A stretch of 64,000 bases of DNA, taken from Cephalotus follicularis. Taxonomy: Eukaryota; Streptophyta; Magnoliopsida; Oxalidales; Cephalotaceae. The notes under the pieces are model-generated. The model saw nothing but the letters and a program-made list of their open reading frames with translations, did no database searches and was not told the DNA's origin. The stretch is taken from positions 67,555 to 131,554 of the forward strand of contig BDDD01002138.1 in NCBI GenBank assembly GCA_001972305.1, in the 5' to 3' direction. Positions 43,658-54,690 of this stretch are shown here, in pieces; the stretch's first letter is position 1; the number at the start of each line of letters is the position of its first letter. A program made the position numbers and the translations under genes.

Positions 43658-45295
43658 GTTTCCACTACCACACTCTTGCACACATATTGGATCACGGTGC
43701 TACCTCTAAGGAAGCATGTATCCATGATTCCAATATGCTTCATTTCCATTTTCTAAGATGTGAAAATGGCCGGGAATGGGAGAAAGATCGTGCGCGTATA
43801 GCACGTCCGCAGTAGGCACCCACGTTTGGTGCTTTAAGCGTTGACGCTTTTTCAAAAGCGCTGACGCTTAGACGGGCTAAGCGTCGACGCCTTTCCACAA
43901 GGTATTGATGCTTAGACGTGGCTTAAGCGTCGACGCTTTTCCAAAAGGCGTTGACGCTTTAAAGGCTGATCAAAACAAACAAATATAGTCCAACTCTTAC
44001 TTAAATGAGTCCAACTCATTTTAGTGTTGTATTCCTTCGAATATTGATTTAGTAGGATCAAGTAAATGTGTTTCCACAAATCGCAAAATCCACTTAACCG
44101 ATATTTGATTTTATAAATTTCACCAAGACTTAATATGTCCAACATATTTATGAAGAAATCATTATCGGGTAGGGAGCCTGTAAAATCTCGGTTAGAATCG
44201 GTGATGTTCATAAATTACCAAAATGCCCTAGGGTTCGGTTAAGCCATTCTAAATAGTCCCAGACCTATTTAAATGCTTCCGGACTAATATCCAATATTAT
44301 CCATATGAAAAATTAATCTAATTAATTTTCTCATAATTTATTTCACACTGCCGTCACGCGAGACTTTCTAAGTTGTCAGTTCGCGCGTACTATAATCCAT
44401 TGTCATACTTGGCCCCGATTGAGGTTAAGGGTAAGGATACGTGCCAACCCTAGATAATACCTCAATGCCTAAAATATCTGATCATCACTAGGATCTTTGG
44501 TAGACTCTCTAGAAATTAATTTCCAGTCCACTTCAACCTTGGCCAAGGATTTCATAAGTCCATACTACAATCAGACCATGATAGGGCCGATCACGTTCGC
44601 TCAGGTGTGACAATTCCTTATTGCGCACTCGCTTACATTCATATAGATTCAATCATACCCAAAGACCATCCGATTACCCGCCTAGTGCAAGAACTGGGTA
44701 AGGTGGAGATCAAAGTATAACCGTCTCCATACAATGTAGAGTAGTCGCTCAGGTATAAAGATCAGATGAGTTCAAAAACTCGTCTCTAAGTAACTAGCAC
44801 TTATACCCAACCGCAACAAGTAGGAGTCACTACTGACACGAGAATAACGACTATCCAAATAGTGTCTCCTACGTGGGTCCAGTTCAGTGTACACGCTCCC
44901 AGCGCGCATCCCGTATTTTCCCTAGTGTCCCAACACAGATGGTAGTGAGAGAATCCATCCTCCAATTCCAAAAGCAGGAAACATACGCGCAAGTCTATCC
45001 AGTTCACTAATGCCCACAAAGTGAACCTATGACTTGGAACTAATTCAACATAAGGGATCATGTTGTCAATCTCACTGCCTCCATGCTTGGCATCCAACCT
45101 TATATCAGGGCATCACAAGCGTAAGTAGATTTATAATAACTACTTTGATTATATGATAAAACACAAGTGGTTTTGCCGTATAAAATTATAAACAAAATAG
45201 CACGTGTCATATATCAGAAATAAGATTGTTTATATACATGGATATATGCAATACGAAAACTCATCCAATGGCTTGTCAAGTCATCCTATCTAACA
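43040..45295 (+). mobile_element. TE-K: solo LTR inserted in the TE-I LTR
   Basis: Starts TGTTGGGAATTGTAAAACC and ends CCTATCTAACA. The flanks gatat (43035-43039) and gattt (45296-45300) form an imperfect target duplication, and the uninterrupted site is seen at about 35177 in the other LTR. At 2256 bp and with no internal region it is a solo LTR, by its ends probably copia. A CT tract lies at 43627-43656 and a palindrome array at 43833-43963. The element strand cannot be fixed without internal sequence; plus is given for convenience. Confidence 0.85.
43833..43963. repeat. Six palindromes, consensus AAGCGTCGACGCTT, in solo LTR K
   Basis: Units near 43833, 43854, 43876, 43901, 43922 and 43945: aagcgttgacgctt, aagcgctgacgctta, aagcgtcgacgcctt, aaggtattgatgctt, aagcgtcgacgctttt, aaggcgttgacgcttt. 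Each is an inverted repeat around TCGA or TTGA. TTGAC (W-box) and TGACG (TGA/as-1) words arise within the units. Confidence 0.8.
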
Positions 45296-45300
45296 GATTT

Positions 45301-46005
45301 ATGAACACTTCTTACATATCACTACTTTTGCCCTGGCCAGGGATTTCTACCAATGACCAATCAATATGAGCATCTGTTCCTTTTACTGGGAGCGACAGAT
45401 CCAATTTTACTCACTCACCTATCTCTGCCATAAACCGGCCATACCCAACTAATGCCCGTATACTCCCCGTGGTTAGGAGACATATGTAAGCATTATCAAA
45501 GCATAGCATCTTATGCACAGGATACAAGTGGTGGCTCATGTCTAAGGAGCACTGTTGCACTGCTGCTATCAGGAATGTCCGTTTGACGTACAGTAAAAGT
45601 TCCATTCGGACATTCCTTATTGTGAGTCAACTTTAGTGAACTCATTCACCCACGTGTATTTCCCTTGTCTCCACAAAATGACACTTGAGATTAGTCACCC
45701 TCTAATCGAGCTAGCATATTATGTGCTGGTCTTAGTGGATTAAGCATGCCCTGAGTACTTAATCCTACAACCAGGAAGATTTAAGAATAAAGCTTACCGA
45801 GGTTCTAATTCTCACTTCTTGATCGCATCAAGAATTTCGGTTCCTCCAACTTTAGTCTTAGGGCATTAAAATATTGATACGCAGATTAACATAGAAAATG
45901 AACTCATAGCCATTTATAACAAATTATACATTTTATTGAATATCATTAAAGATGAGTTTACATATCACAACATATGGAAACTACTTGCAGGACTTGTCTC
46001 TAACA
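45301..46005 (-). mobile_element. TE-I 5' LTR, part 2
   Basis: Aligned to about 35182-35865 and ending TCTCTAACA at 46005, followed by the target duplication agact. Confidence 0.9.
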
Positions 46006-46010
46006 AGACT

Positions 46011-46440
46011 ATGAGGGAGTACGTCTCCCTTACGATGATTTTGTGGCAATGACTCTTCAAGTGGAATTATTCACCATGAAGAAAATTCTTATTGATAGTG
46101 GGAGCTCGGCAGATATCCTTTACAAGCATGCTTTTGATCAGTTAAGGATTCTGGCTGACCAGCTAAGGCCTGTGAAGATTCCTCTAGCAAGTTTTACGGG
46201 AGAGATGGTCCATCCTCTGGGATCCATCAATTTGTCGGTATTTGCAGGCACAGCTCGACGTCAGACCCAAGTACAGATGACATTCTCGGTGGCTGACACA
46301 CCAAGCTTGTATAATGCTATAATTGGGCTACCAAGATTGAACTCAATGGAGGCAATAATGTCGACAAGGCACTTATTGGTAAAATTCCTGACCAGGTTTG
46401 GTGTGGGGGAAGTCCGAGGAGATCAGCAGGTTGCTAGGTA
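46011..46440 (+). pseudogene. TE-E aspartic protease
   Basis: Continues gag text after the copia insertion. It has 'ILIDSGSSADILYKHAF' with the active-site Asp at about 46094, 'FTGEMVHPLGSI', 'YNAIIGLPRLN' and 'STRHLLVKF'. The usual IIGRP is IIGLP. It ends at a stop at 46439-46441 (CAG-like to TAG). Confidence 0.9.
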
Positions 46441-46498
46441 GTGCTATCAAACTGCCATAAAGGACAAGGGGAAGGGAAAAGCCCTTCCCATAGCAAAT

Positions 46499-47785
46499 GT
46501 GGATATTAGAGAAGAAGTGGAGCCTGAGCGCCCACATCCCATGGAGGAGGTCGTGCAAGTGCCTTTGGAGGAAGGAGATGCAGAGAAATTGTTCCAAGTT
46601 GGCTCCCAACTTGGAGAGGTGGAGAAAGAGGAACTAATAACGTTCCTAAAAAATAATAGAGTTGTATTTTCCTGGTCGGCAGAGGAAGTCCCTAGGATCA
46701 GTCCAAAAGTAATGGTGCATAGGCTAAGTGTGGATCCAATGCGGCCTCCGACCAGGCAAAAGAAGAGAAACTTCGCCCCCGAGAGGCAACAGGTGATAGA
46801 AGATGAAGTTAATAAGCTATTGCAAACAGGGTTTATAAGGGAAGTGCAATACTCTGACTGGCTGGCGAACCTGGTCCTAGTCAAGAAGGCCAATGGCAAG
46901 TGGAGGATGTGCATAGACTTTACAGATATCAACAAAGCTTGTCCGAAAGACCACTTCCTCCTCCCGAATATTGATCAATTAGTGGATGCAACATCCGGTT
47001 ATAGAATGCTGAGCTTCTTGGATACTTACTCTGGCTACAATCAGATCCCTATGTACGAGCCATATGAGAACAAGACAGTCTTCATCACTGATAAGTATAT
47101 GTATTGCTACAAAGTTATGCCCTTCGGATTAAAAAATGCTGGAGCGACCTACCAACGGTTGGTCAATAAAATTTTTGAATCTCAAATAGGGAGGAATGTG
47201 GAGGTTTATATTGATGATATGCTCATCAAGACACCGGCAAGAAATCCACATATCAGGGACTTGGATGAGACTTTTGAGGTATTGAGAAGATACTAGATGC
47301 ACCTCAACCCTTCCAAGTGTACTTTTGGGGTCACTTCTGGTAAGTTTCTTGGGTTCATGGTCTCCAGCAGGAGAATAGAGGCTAACCCAGAGAAGATCTC
47401 AACGATTCAGAGCATGAAGCCTCCTCAATATATTAGGGATGTGCAGAGATTAAATGGTAAAATCACACTACTTAGTAGATTTGTTTCCAAGTCAGCAGAG
47501 AAGTGTCTTCCCTTCTTCAAGGTGTTAAAAGACTGCAAGAGGTTTCTCTGGTAGGAAGAATGTCAAGTAGCCTTCAAGAAATTGAAGGAATAATTGGCTT
47601 CCTCTCCTTTGATATCAAAACCAAAAGACAGGGAAAACTTGTATTTGTATATTGCGGTAACACAAGGTGCAGTGAGTGAAGTGCTAGTGAGAGAAGAGGA
47701 CAAAGTTCAAAGGCCGGTGTATTATGTGAGTAAGGCCTTGAATGATGCTGATGGGAGGTATCCAGAGGTAGAGAATCATGCCTAG
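46499..47785 (+). pseudogene. TE-E reverse transcriptase and first RNase H
   Basis: A long open stretch carries 'RQKKRNFAPERQQVI', 'GFIREVQYSDWLANLVLVKK', 'WRMCIDFTDINKACPKDHF', 'SFLDTYSGYNQIPM' and 'VMPFGLKNAGATYQRLV'. The catalytic YIDDM is at 47207-47221. 'LNPSKCTFGVTSGKFLGFMVS' and the first RNase H ('GAVSEVLVREE', 'RPVYYVSKALNDADGRYP') follow. Single stops lie at 47294, about 47552 and about 47590. It is the best preserved RT in the window. Confidence 0.93.
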
Positions 47786-48880
47786 GCTCTGATCATTGTG
47801 GCGAGAAAGCTGAGGTCGTATTTTCAAGCCCATACTATCAAAGTTTTAATCGACAAGCCACTTAGACAAGTGCTATCAAAGGCATACATGTAAGGCAGGT
47901 TGGTCAAGTGGTCTATCGAATTGGGCAAATACGATGTGAAGCACGAAGCTGACCAGCAATAAATCATAGGTCTTGACCGATTTTGTAAGAGGTGATACAC
48001 CTACGGAGTGTATGGAAGAAGACTCCTCTGAAAATGAGAAGGGGTTATGGAAACTATCAGTTGATGGGTTATCCTGCGTATCCGAAAGTGCAGCAGGATT
48101 GGTGCTAACTAGCTCAGATGGGTTGACCTTGGAGTACTCTCTGAGATTTGGATTCAAAGCAACAAATAATGAAGGGGAATGGGAAGCTCTAATTGCCGGA
48201 TTGACAATTGCAAAGCACTTAGAGGTTAAAAAAATAAAAGCCTCTAGTGATTCTTAGTTGGTGGTTGGTCTGGTGAGTGGAGAGTATGAAGCTAGAGAAG
48301 AATCCATGGCTAAACACTTAGCCCATGTTCAGAGTTTGAAGTCAGCTTTCCAAGTATTCTGAGTTTTGAAAGTTCCCATATCAGAAAATGCCAGAGCAGA
48401 CCAGTTATCAAAGATAGCTACTACGAGGGAATTAGAAAGAAACCAAGCAGTACTAGTACACTATCAAGACAGGCACACCATCTTGGAGGCGGATGTGATG
48501 GACATCGATTATCAATAGGAGCCAAATTGGATGACTCCATTCATTAATTGGCTAAAGGATGAAATTTTGCCAGAGGACCCAGAGGAGGCGAGAAGGTTGG
48601 TCTACATATCCAAAAGATACTAATTCAGAGAAGGGATCCTCTACAAAAGGTCATTATCTTTCCCTTTGTAGAGATGTCTAGATCCCTCATAGGCCGACTA
48701 CACCCTAAGGGAGGTCCATGAAGGAGTGTGTGAAAATCACACAAGGGGTAGAACCTTGTCCAATAAATTGTTGAGGCAAGGATATTTCTTTCTGACCATG
48801 CACCAAACTGCCATCGATTTTGTGCGAAAATGTGATAAATGTAAGAGGAATGCCAACATAAGCAGAAGACCATCAGAGCC
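47786..48880 (+). pseudogene. TE-E RNase H connection and second (archaeal-like) RNase H
   Basis: The rest of the first RNase H ('ALIIVARKLRSYFQAH') is followed by the Tat-type second RNase H, with 'LSVDGLSCVSESAAGLVL', 'NNEGEWEALIAGLTIAK' and 'ASSDS*LVVGL' (a stop falls in the S-Q position). An integrase zinc-binding remnant lies at 48780-48860. Many stops interrupt it. Confidence 0.82.
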
Positions 48881-48886
48881 CCCTTT

Positions 48887-49736
48887 GTGAAATGGAGAAT
48901 GGACTTTGTCGGATCATTACTCGTGGCAACAGGGCAGAGAAAGTACCTAATCATGGCAGTGGACTATTTCACTAAATGGGTGGAAGCAGAGCCCATGGCC
49001 ATAATAACGGAGAGCAAGACGGAGAGCTTCGTCTGGAAGTCAATCATTTGCATATTTGGGGTCACCAGAGTAATAGTCTCTGATAATGGGAATAAATTTG
49101 ATTGTGATGCTTTCCGAAACTTTTGCAAGGAGTGAAGAATTGAGTATAGGCTTGCCTCCGTAGCCCACCCCAGAGCAATGGCCAAGCAGAGGTCATTAAC
49201 AGAGAAATAATCTTAGGGTTGAAAAAAAGCCTCGAAGATAGCAAAGGAAGATGGCAGAGGAACTACCAAGTGTATTATGGGCTTATAGAACCACTCCTCG
49301 AACCAAAACTGGTGAGTCCCCATTTAACATTTGTTTTGTATCAGAAGCTATGATACCGGTGGGGATTGGGGTGCACTATCCTAAAGTTGTGCATTTCAAT
49401 GAAACTAATAATGAAGAAGGGTTGAGGAATCTCCTCGACTTAGTGGAAGAGCTCAGAGATAAAGCGACAATCAGAATAACAGCCTACCAACAGAGGGTGA
49501 GCCGCTATTACAACAAAAGGGTAAACCCCAGACCACTAAAGGACGAAGATTTAGTCCTCTGCAATGCTGTAATTACTGATCCTACTGGCACCAGAGGAAA
49601 ATTGGCTCCTAATTGGGAGGGACCTTACAATGTGAAGAAAGTGCTCCGACCTGGAACATTCACCCTTGAAACTCTGGGGAGCATGGAGATTCCTAGGATT
49701 TGGAATGTCGAGCATCTAAGGAAGTATTACCAATGA
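48887..49736 (+). pseudogene. TE-E integrase
   Basis: Core: 'WRMDFVGSLLVATGQRKYLI', 'DYFTKWVEAEPMA' and 'VSDNGNKFDCDAF'. A stop at 49133-49135 (TGG to TGA) and a single-base deletion near 49165 then break the block with the catalytic Glu. From 49251 the frame is open again: 'ELPSVLWAYRTTPRTKTGESPF', 'SRYYNKRVNPRPLKDEDLV', 'GKLAPNWEGPYNVKKV', ending 'WNVEHLRKYYQ'. Confidence 0.9.
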
Positions 49737-50830
49737 AGATTGTAAAAATGTACAAATGTTCAAGAACATCAATAAAGAGAAATTTTTCTTCAAAAGATAC
49801 GTTTCAAGATTGTAGTTCCAAGTTTGCAAGGGACAGGAGGTCCAATGTTCACGTCCTTAAACCTCTGACAGCCTCCAACAAGTTCCCTCAATAGAAGCTT
49901 TAATACAAGCTTGTCAGACCACACCCCTAAGGGGGATGGCAAAGAAGATTCCCAAGGGAGTGATCAGAGCAGGCATTAATACAAGATCAGAGCTCTCCAA
50001 GTCTCGAATAGACTAAGCACTAAAGTAAACTAATGTCTTGAACAAACTAAAGTTTACAATCCAAGAAGACACCCACCAGAGGAGCACCTAAGACTCCAGT
50101 CAGAGGAGCACCTAAGACTCCAGTCAGAGGAGCGCCTAAAGATTTAATACGAGCTCTTCCTAAAAGACTCCTAAGGGAAAAATATTAAAATATTCCTAAG
50201 GGAATGACTAAAAAACTTCTAAGGAAGCAATAAATAAAGACTCCCAAGGGAGAAAATGATGATCGGCAAACTCATGAGAACTTGTCCGACCAGATCTACA
50301 TCGTAACTTGAGAGGCGAACACATAAGAACTCGCAATGATCAAGTTTGTTGGACTGAGCGCTTTGATACAAATGTCCCTAAGGGGACTATAAAGCTCAGA
50401 CGACCTGGTCTGAAAAATATCAAACCAAACAAGATCCTGGTCTGCAAATCCATAAGAACTTATCAGACCAGACATAAAACTTGGTCTGCAAACACTTAAG
50501 AACTCGCAAAGGCCAAGTCTCTTTGCCTAAGCGCTTTGAATCAAAGTGTCCTACGGGGGCTAGAAAGCTTAGGTAACCTAGTCTGAAAAATATCAGACCA
50601 TTATAAAAGAAGTCTACAAAGAAGATAGACTAAATAAAAATTCCTAAGGGAATTACAAAAGCTCGAATGAAGCAGAAATTAAGTTCTATTACTTATATTA
50701 AATTTTCCTAAGGGAAACATAAATGCTCAAACAAAGTTGAAGAAGACAAATTTTATTTATCAAAGAAGAAATTACATTACAAGAGCAAGTTGCTGCAAAA
50801 AGTACAAGGCAAAAAAGAAAAAGTTCTAGC
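49737..50830. repeat. TE-E spacer between integrase and antisense gene, rich in short repeats
   Basis: Non-coding. There is a three-unit tandem repeat of 24 bp (cagaggagcacctaagac..., starting at 50077, 50101 and 50125). A segment of about 115 bp is repeated once at a spacing of about 168 bp (50316-50425 and 50484-50600; 'gaactcgcaa', 'gcgctttga', 'gtctgaaaaatatca'). CCTAAGGG or CCCAAGGG words recur at least nine times. Gag-pol and the antisense gene converge here. Confidence 0.7.
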
Positions 50831-53167
50831 CTAAGCATCATCCCCTGAAGGGATGCTATGTACAAGAGGAGAAACAGGCTCTTGAAAATTCACAGGCTCA
50901 GGAGATAAGATATCCTCGACAGCATGACCAAAGTAGGGGACAATTGCGCGTGATTGCTCTGCCCTTTGCACCTCTTCATTTTTCTCGGAGGTGAGGAGAG
51001 CTTCCGCTTCCTTTGTGTCAATGTTCTCAGGGAAAAAATCAAGCTGCTCCATAGACGGACAACAAACGATATAATCCAGAGGAGTCTCTGGATGGTGAGC
51101 GACCCAGTTGCGGCAGGTATAAAAGCCCATGTGGTAGAGTATCGTAGATTCCTTAAGAACTTCCTCTTCGAAATCTTTGGAAGCCCTAAAGTCATCCATG
51201 GCCCTAGACATAGCATCCTGGAACTTAGCTGAAGCTTTAAACTTCGCAAGGGCTTTGTCAACCGCCGCTTGAATCCAAGCAGTTTCTGTCTCCTGGATCC
51301 TTGAGATCTTTTCCTCCACGACCATTAGCACTTCACCAAGATGCTTATTAGTCTGTACGAGTTTCTTTCCATCCTCCTTCGCCTTGTCAAGAGCATCTAG
51401 AGCCTACCTCTTTTCATCCAAGATGGACTCCTGAGCCCCAACAACGTCCTCCAGCTGGGTACGAGCCGCATCAGTCGACTTCTTGAGCTCGGTAACCTCG
51501 GCGCAAAGCTAGTTGATGAGCTCACAGTCTTCCTTGGCACTTCCCAACAGTATATAGGCGTTATTCAAAGCCTGGAAAAGAAAGACCAAAGTTAAGGGAA
51601 GAGTAGATAGTTCACTTAAAAAGAAAAATAAGATGAAGTTACATACCCTAATGTTGCTCTGAAGGCAGTGGATCCAAAGTTGGTTGACAAACCAACCCTT
51701 TCTTGCATCCATCTCAGCAGGAAGGAGGCACAACCTGCTGAGCACAATGGGTACCCCTGGATTGTTCAATCCAACATCCGAGTTATTGAGCACTTCGAGC
51801 TCCTCTCCTACTCGGCCAATGTCCACAGGCACACCAAGGCCGGCAGGGTCCCTAGAATTCACCCCATGGGGCACACTAGATCGCCCCTAAGAAGAGACTC
51901 CCCTATATCTTCTCTTCTTTTTCTTTTTATATGGAGGGGGCAGGTCATCCGCAACACTTTTGTCATGGGCAGACCTTGCCCTAGTGGCTTCGGCAGCAGC
52001 AGCCTCTGCAGCAGCAACAATAGCAACAACAGCTTCCTTCTCTGCTCTCCTCTTGGTCACCACAGCCACTTTATCCAGAGCTTTCTGCTTCTCCTCAGCA
52101 ACAATCTTAGCTTTCTCATTAGCAGCCCTCAAGATATCAGCTGAAGATCACCAAGAAGCCATTGCTACAAAGAACCACAAGAAATACTTAGTCAAAAGCA
52201 TGAATGGCAAAAGGTGTTAGAAGCAAAAGAGGTAAGGAAGGCTTAATACAGCTTTCCTCCTCCTTAACAGGCGAGGTCATGGGTTCTTCTCTACTATTTT
52301 GATCTCTATCCCCACAGGGATCTCCTCTTCCTCATCCAAGGCATATCGCTGACCAAGGGACATGTTCAGCCCGACACAGCACAAACGATCCTCGAATATG
52401 GTAGAGTTCACTTCCTCTAGCTCCAAAGCAGAGAGCTTCTCCAGGTCTGCCTTCTTTGCTGCAGTCAAAATTTTCCTCTGATTGAGACGTTTGGTATCCA
52501 ACGAGTCGCACCAGTGGCAGGGAGTGAAGCTGGGGAGATTCCTAACAAGGAAGTACCTCCCCCTCCAGTCTTTGACAGATTTTGTAGGGTCCACCAACAG
52601 ATTTTTGGTCTGACCAATGCGCGACTTGAAATAGTATCTGTGCTTTCCAGGAGATGCATTGAGGGAGTGAAACTCCTTGAATAGCCCAATCATTGTTGTT
52701 ACCCTCGTCTCCAAACACCTCATTAGGAAGCCTATGATGAAGGCCTAGGATTATGCTTGAAGCAGCGAAGGGTGAATCTGAAAGTGCCTCAAAATTGCTA
52801 TGGCAAAAGATGATATGGGAAGTCGCAGTCCGTGCGATAGAGCATCCTCAAACACCACAAAGAGACCAGGTTTGCTCTACGTGGACTCCTTGGCATATCG
52901 GGGGAGAAAGAACTCCAAGCTCCTTAGGAAACAGTATTTTTTGCATAATTCTTTCACTTTTTCATGGCGGAGCACAATCCTATCAAAGTGAGTTCTAAAG
53001 ACTTGGACCCCAACCTCGGTAGAGATAACATTAGGAGCGCCCGCAGCGGCGGCATCCATGGCCTCCTCTGCACCAAGAGGACGCTCGGTGACATTCACCT
53101 CCCCTATCACATGACGCACCTCTGTACGGGTAGTGATTTGTCTGGCGGTTTGTTTAACCCTAGCCAT
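50831..53167 (-). pseudogene. TE-E additional gene, antisense to gag-pol, spliced
   Basis: Start chosen at MARVKQTARQITTRTEV (53167), supported by the TE-D counterpart; an in-frame ATG at 53275 lies upstream. Exon 1 (53167 to about 52280) holds a domain resembling the Pfam 'putative gypsy type transposon' family ('VFRTHFDRIVLR', 'MRCLETRVTTMIGLFKEFHSL', 'YYFKSRIGQ', 'WRGRYFLVRNLPSF'), with breaks near 52877 and 52725. A Lys/Ala-rich coiled segment (51887-52132) follows, then a 75-nt intron. The last exon is coiled coil with 'AKFKASAKFQDAMSRAMDDFRASKDF', 'YTCRNWVAHHPETPLDYI' and a tail ending HSIPSGDDA. It contains stops and frame changes. Function unknown. Confidence 0.78.
51572..51646 (-). 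other. Conserved 75-nt intron of the TE-E antisense gene
   Basis: Minus-strand donor ACATTAGG/GTATGTAACT and acceptor TCTTTTCCAG/GCTTTG with a pyrimidine-rich stretch before it. Same length and place as 23574-23648 in TE-D. An earlier acceptor GATCTTCAG ends at 52141, matching GATCTTCTGCAG in D. Confidence 0.7.
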
Positions 53168-53275
53168 TTGGATATTCGGGAAGAGGAGAGAGAGAGGGAG
53201 TGAAGATGAGAAGCCAAGAAAAGCCCTAGAGATTTCCAAATAGTTTTGCAAAATAAACGGAGTAAGACGGCTCAC

Positions 53276-53707
53276 CTGAGATTCTCACAAATAAAAATTT
53301 GAAGAATTTGGTTGAAAGTTTGGGAGTTCGAAAGAAGTGGGAGAGCAAAAGTTTTCAAATCCGAAGAGACGTAAAGAAACTTCTCAAAGAAGAAGAAGCA
53401 ATTTAAAGGGCTCTAGATTGAATTCAGACTATGCGATCTCTGCAAGATTGAACGGTCGAGATCAACCCATCAAATCAGGTGCAGGAAACGAAGAAGCTAT
53501 GCGCGGCAAGTGAAAAGACACAAACGGAAAAAATGCTTACTCTGTCAAGCCATAATTAATGCCAGACTTGGGCCAAATAGCAAGGCCCAAAAGACAAAGT
53601 AGTCCACATTATACATTACAGGCTTAGTTACGCACTAAAGCCCTGCTCAAAGCCAAGACAGGCCACTAGTGCTCTTCCTCCTCTGTCAAGCCCAGAAAAT
53701 GAAGACC
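53276..53707. other. TE-E upstream region of the antisense gene
   Basis: No coding motif. Contains the antisense promoter region and the 3' UTR side of the element's own transcript. GACCGTTCAATCTT on the minus strand (about 53440-53455) resembles ccaccgttaagatc in TE-D. Confidence 0.45.
53401..53407 (-). promoter_or_regulatory. TATA-like box of the TE-E antisense gene
   Basis: On the minus strand CCTTTAAATTG lies 240 bp upstream of the ATG at 53167, nearly the same spacing as in TE-D (237 bp). Confidence 0.5.
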
Positions 53708-53718
53708 ACGGGGGCATA
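53708..53718 (+). other. TE-E polypurine tract
   Basis: ACGGGGGCATA abuts the 3' LTR start TGTTATGGG, the same form as in TE-D. Confidence 0.85.
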
Positions 53719-54228
53719 TGTTATGGGAAAATTTCTACCCAAATAAACTGCCACATGTCCTCTAGAAATTCAGCCATGTGTCATCTGGAGCTACAGACAC
53801 GCGGTCGGACAATTCACAATTCAAAATGGTAACGCACAACATAACACTTCGATGCCAAATAAGGGAAATGGCTAGATACTCGACCGTTTCCTAGGGGTAC
53901 AATAATTATCTCCGTTATGCAAGCTGATGGTAGGGAGGCAATTACAACCAGGTTATCCTATAAATATCACAAAACAACACTTTACACAGGTCGGTCAATC
54001 TGAGACTTAAAGAACCTTACTTTATTTTCTATGCCACTATCTGACTTAAGTATCGGAGAGTCCTTGGGAGTAAAACATCATGAACCTTCGTTTAGTTTGC
54101 TTTTTGTGTGCAGGGAGGACCTCGAAACACATATCTTACATCATCCTCGTAGCGTACGGTACATTTTCCTCTACAAATCAAACATCTACATGTAGAAGAC
54201 TGTTGTGGTGTTGATTTTGACATCAACA
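53719..54228 (+). mobile_element. TE-E 3' LTR
   Basis: 510 bp, the same length as the 5' copy. TATA box TATAAATAT at 53959-53967. Ends CATCAACA, then the target duplication ttaac. Confidence 0.93.
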
Positions 54229-54233
54229 TTAAC

Positions 54234-54690
54234 AATAAACAAAGATGATCACAATACAAGTATTATCACAATACAATTTTTAACTATTTTGTTTCGTAAA
54301 TCTTATTAGTTTTTACCTATAATAAATATTATATATTAAACAATAAACCAGAAAAAATTCTAATTAAATTTAATCACCATACAAATATTTTAACTACCTA
54401 AAATTAGATAAAAAAGAATTAATAATGATAAAAACTTACTTGAATATTAATAGGAGGAGAAGGAGAATGTACTACAATTTTTTTAAGTTCACTGAGTTAA
54501 AAACACTTGTATATCAAGGTAAGGATAAAATAGGTTTTTAAAAAGAAAGTTGATAAATTATATTTAATTTAAGATACATAAGCTCAAAAAGCTACTTTAG
54601 AGATGTTTTTGAGCATTTGCTTTTTCAAAGCTAAAAAATAGGTGTTGTGCGTCACGTTTTAGAGACTACAATTTACTAAATACTCTAAAG
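54234..54690 (-). mobile_element. TE-J outer segment, inverted copy of 59193-59500
   Basis: About 54385-54690 is a diverged reverse complement of 59193-59500. Both contain 'aaattaaatataatttatca' in opposite sense, 'gacgca' and a CTCCTTCTC-rich stretch. By nesting it is the upstream end of the Harbinger element opened by TE-E and TE-D. No coding motif is visible. Confidence 0.55.

Larger units (their letters stand above)
34043..46005 (-). mobile_element. TE-I: Ty1/copia retrotransposon nested in TE-E
   Basis: Plus-strand ends are TGTTGG and TAACA. The flanks are ggact (34038-34042) and agact (46006-46010), a target duplication with one later change; the E text 'gaggtggac...tatgaggg' joins across it as in TE-D. 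The 3' LTR is 34043-35865 and the 5' LTR is 41949-46005, the latter split by solo LTR K. The internal region runs gag, protease, integrase, RT, RNase H on the minus strand, the copia order. All frames are decayed. Confidence 0.92.
31655..54228 (+). mobile_element. TE-E: Tat-lineage Ty3/gypsy retrotransposon, full span with nested copia
   Basis: Two 510-bp LTRs (31655-32164, 53719-54228) are flanked by a perfect ttaac target duplication (31650-31654, 54229-54233). The order is primer site, gag, [copia element I], protease, RT, RNase H, second RNase H, integrase, spacer, antisense gene, polypurine tract, LTR. It is related to TE-D along its whole length but in opposite orientation and of a different subfamily (LTRs not alike). 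Its frames contain stops, so it is not autonomous now. Confidence 0.92.
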
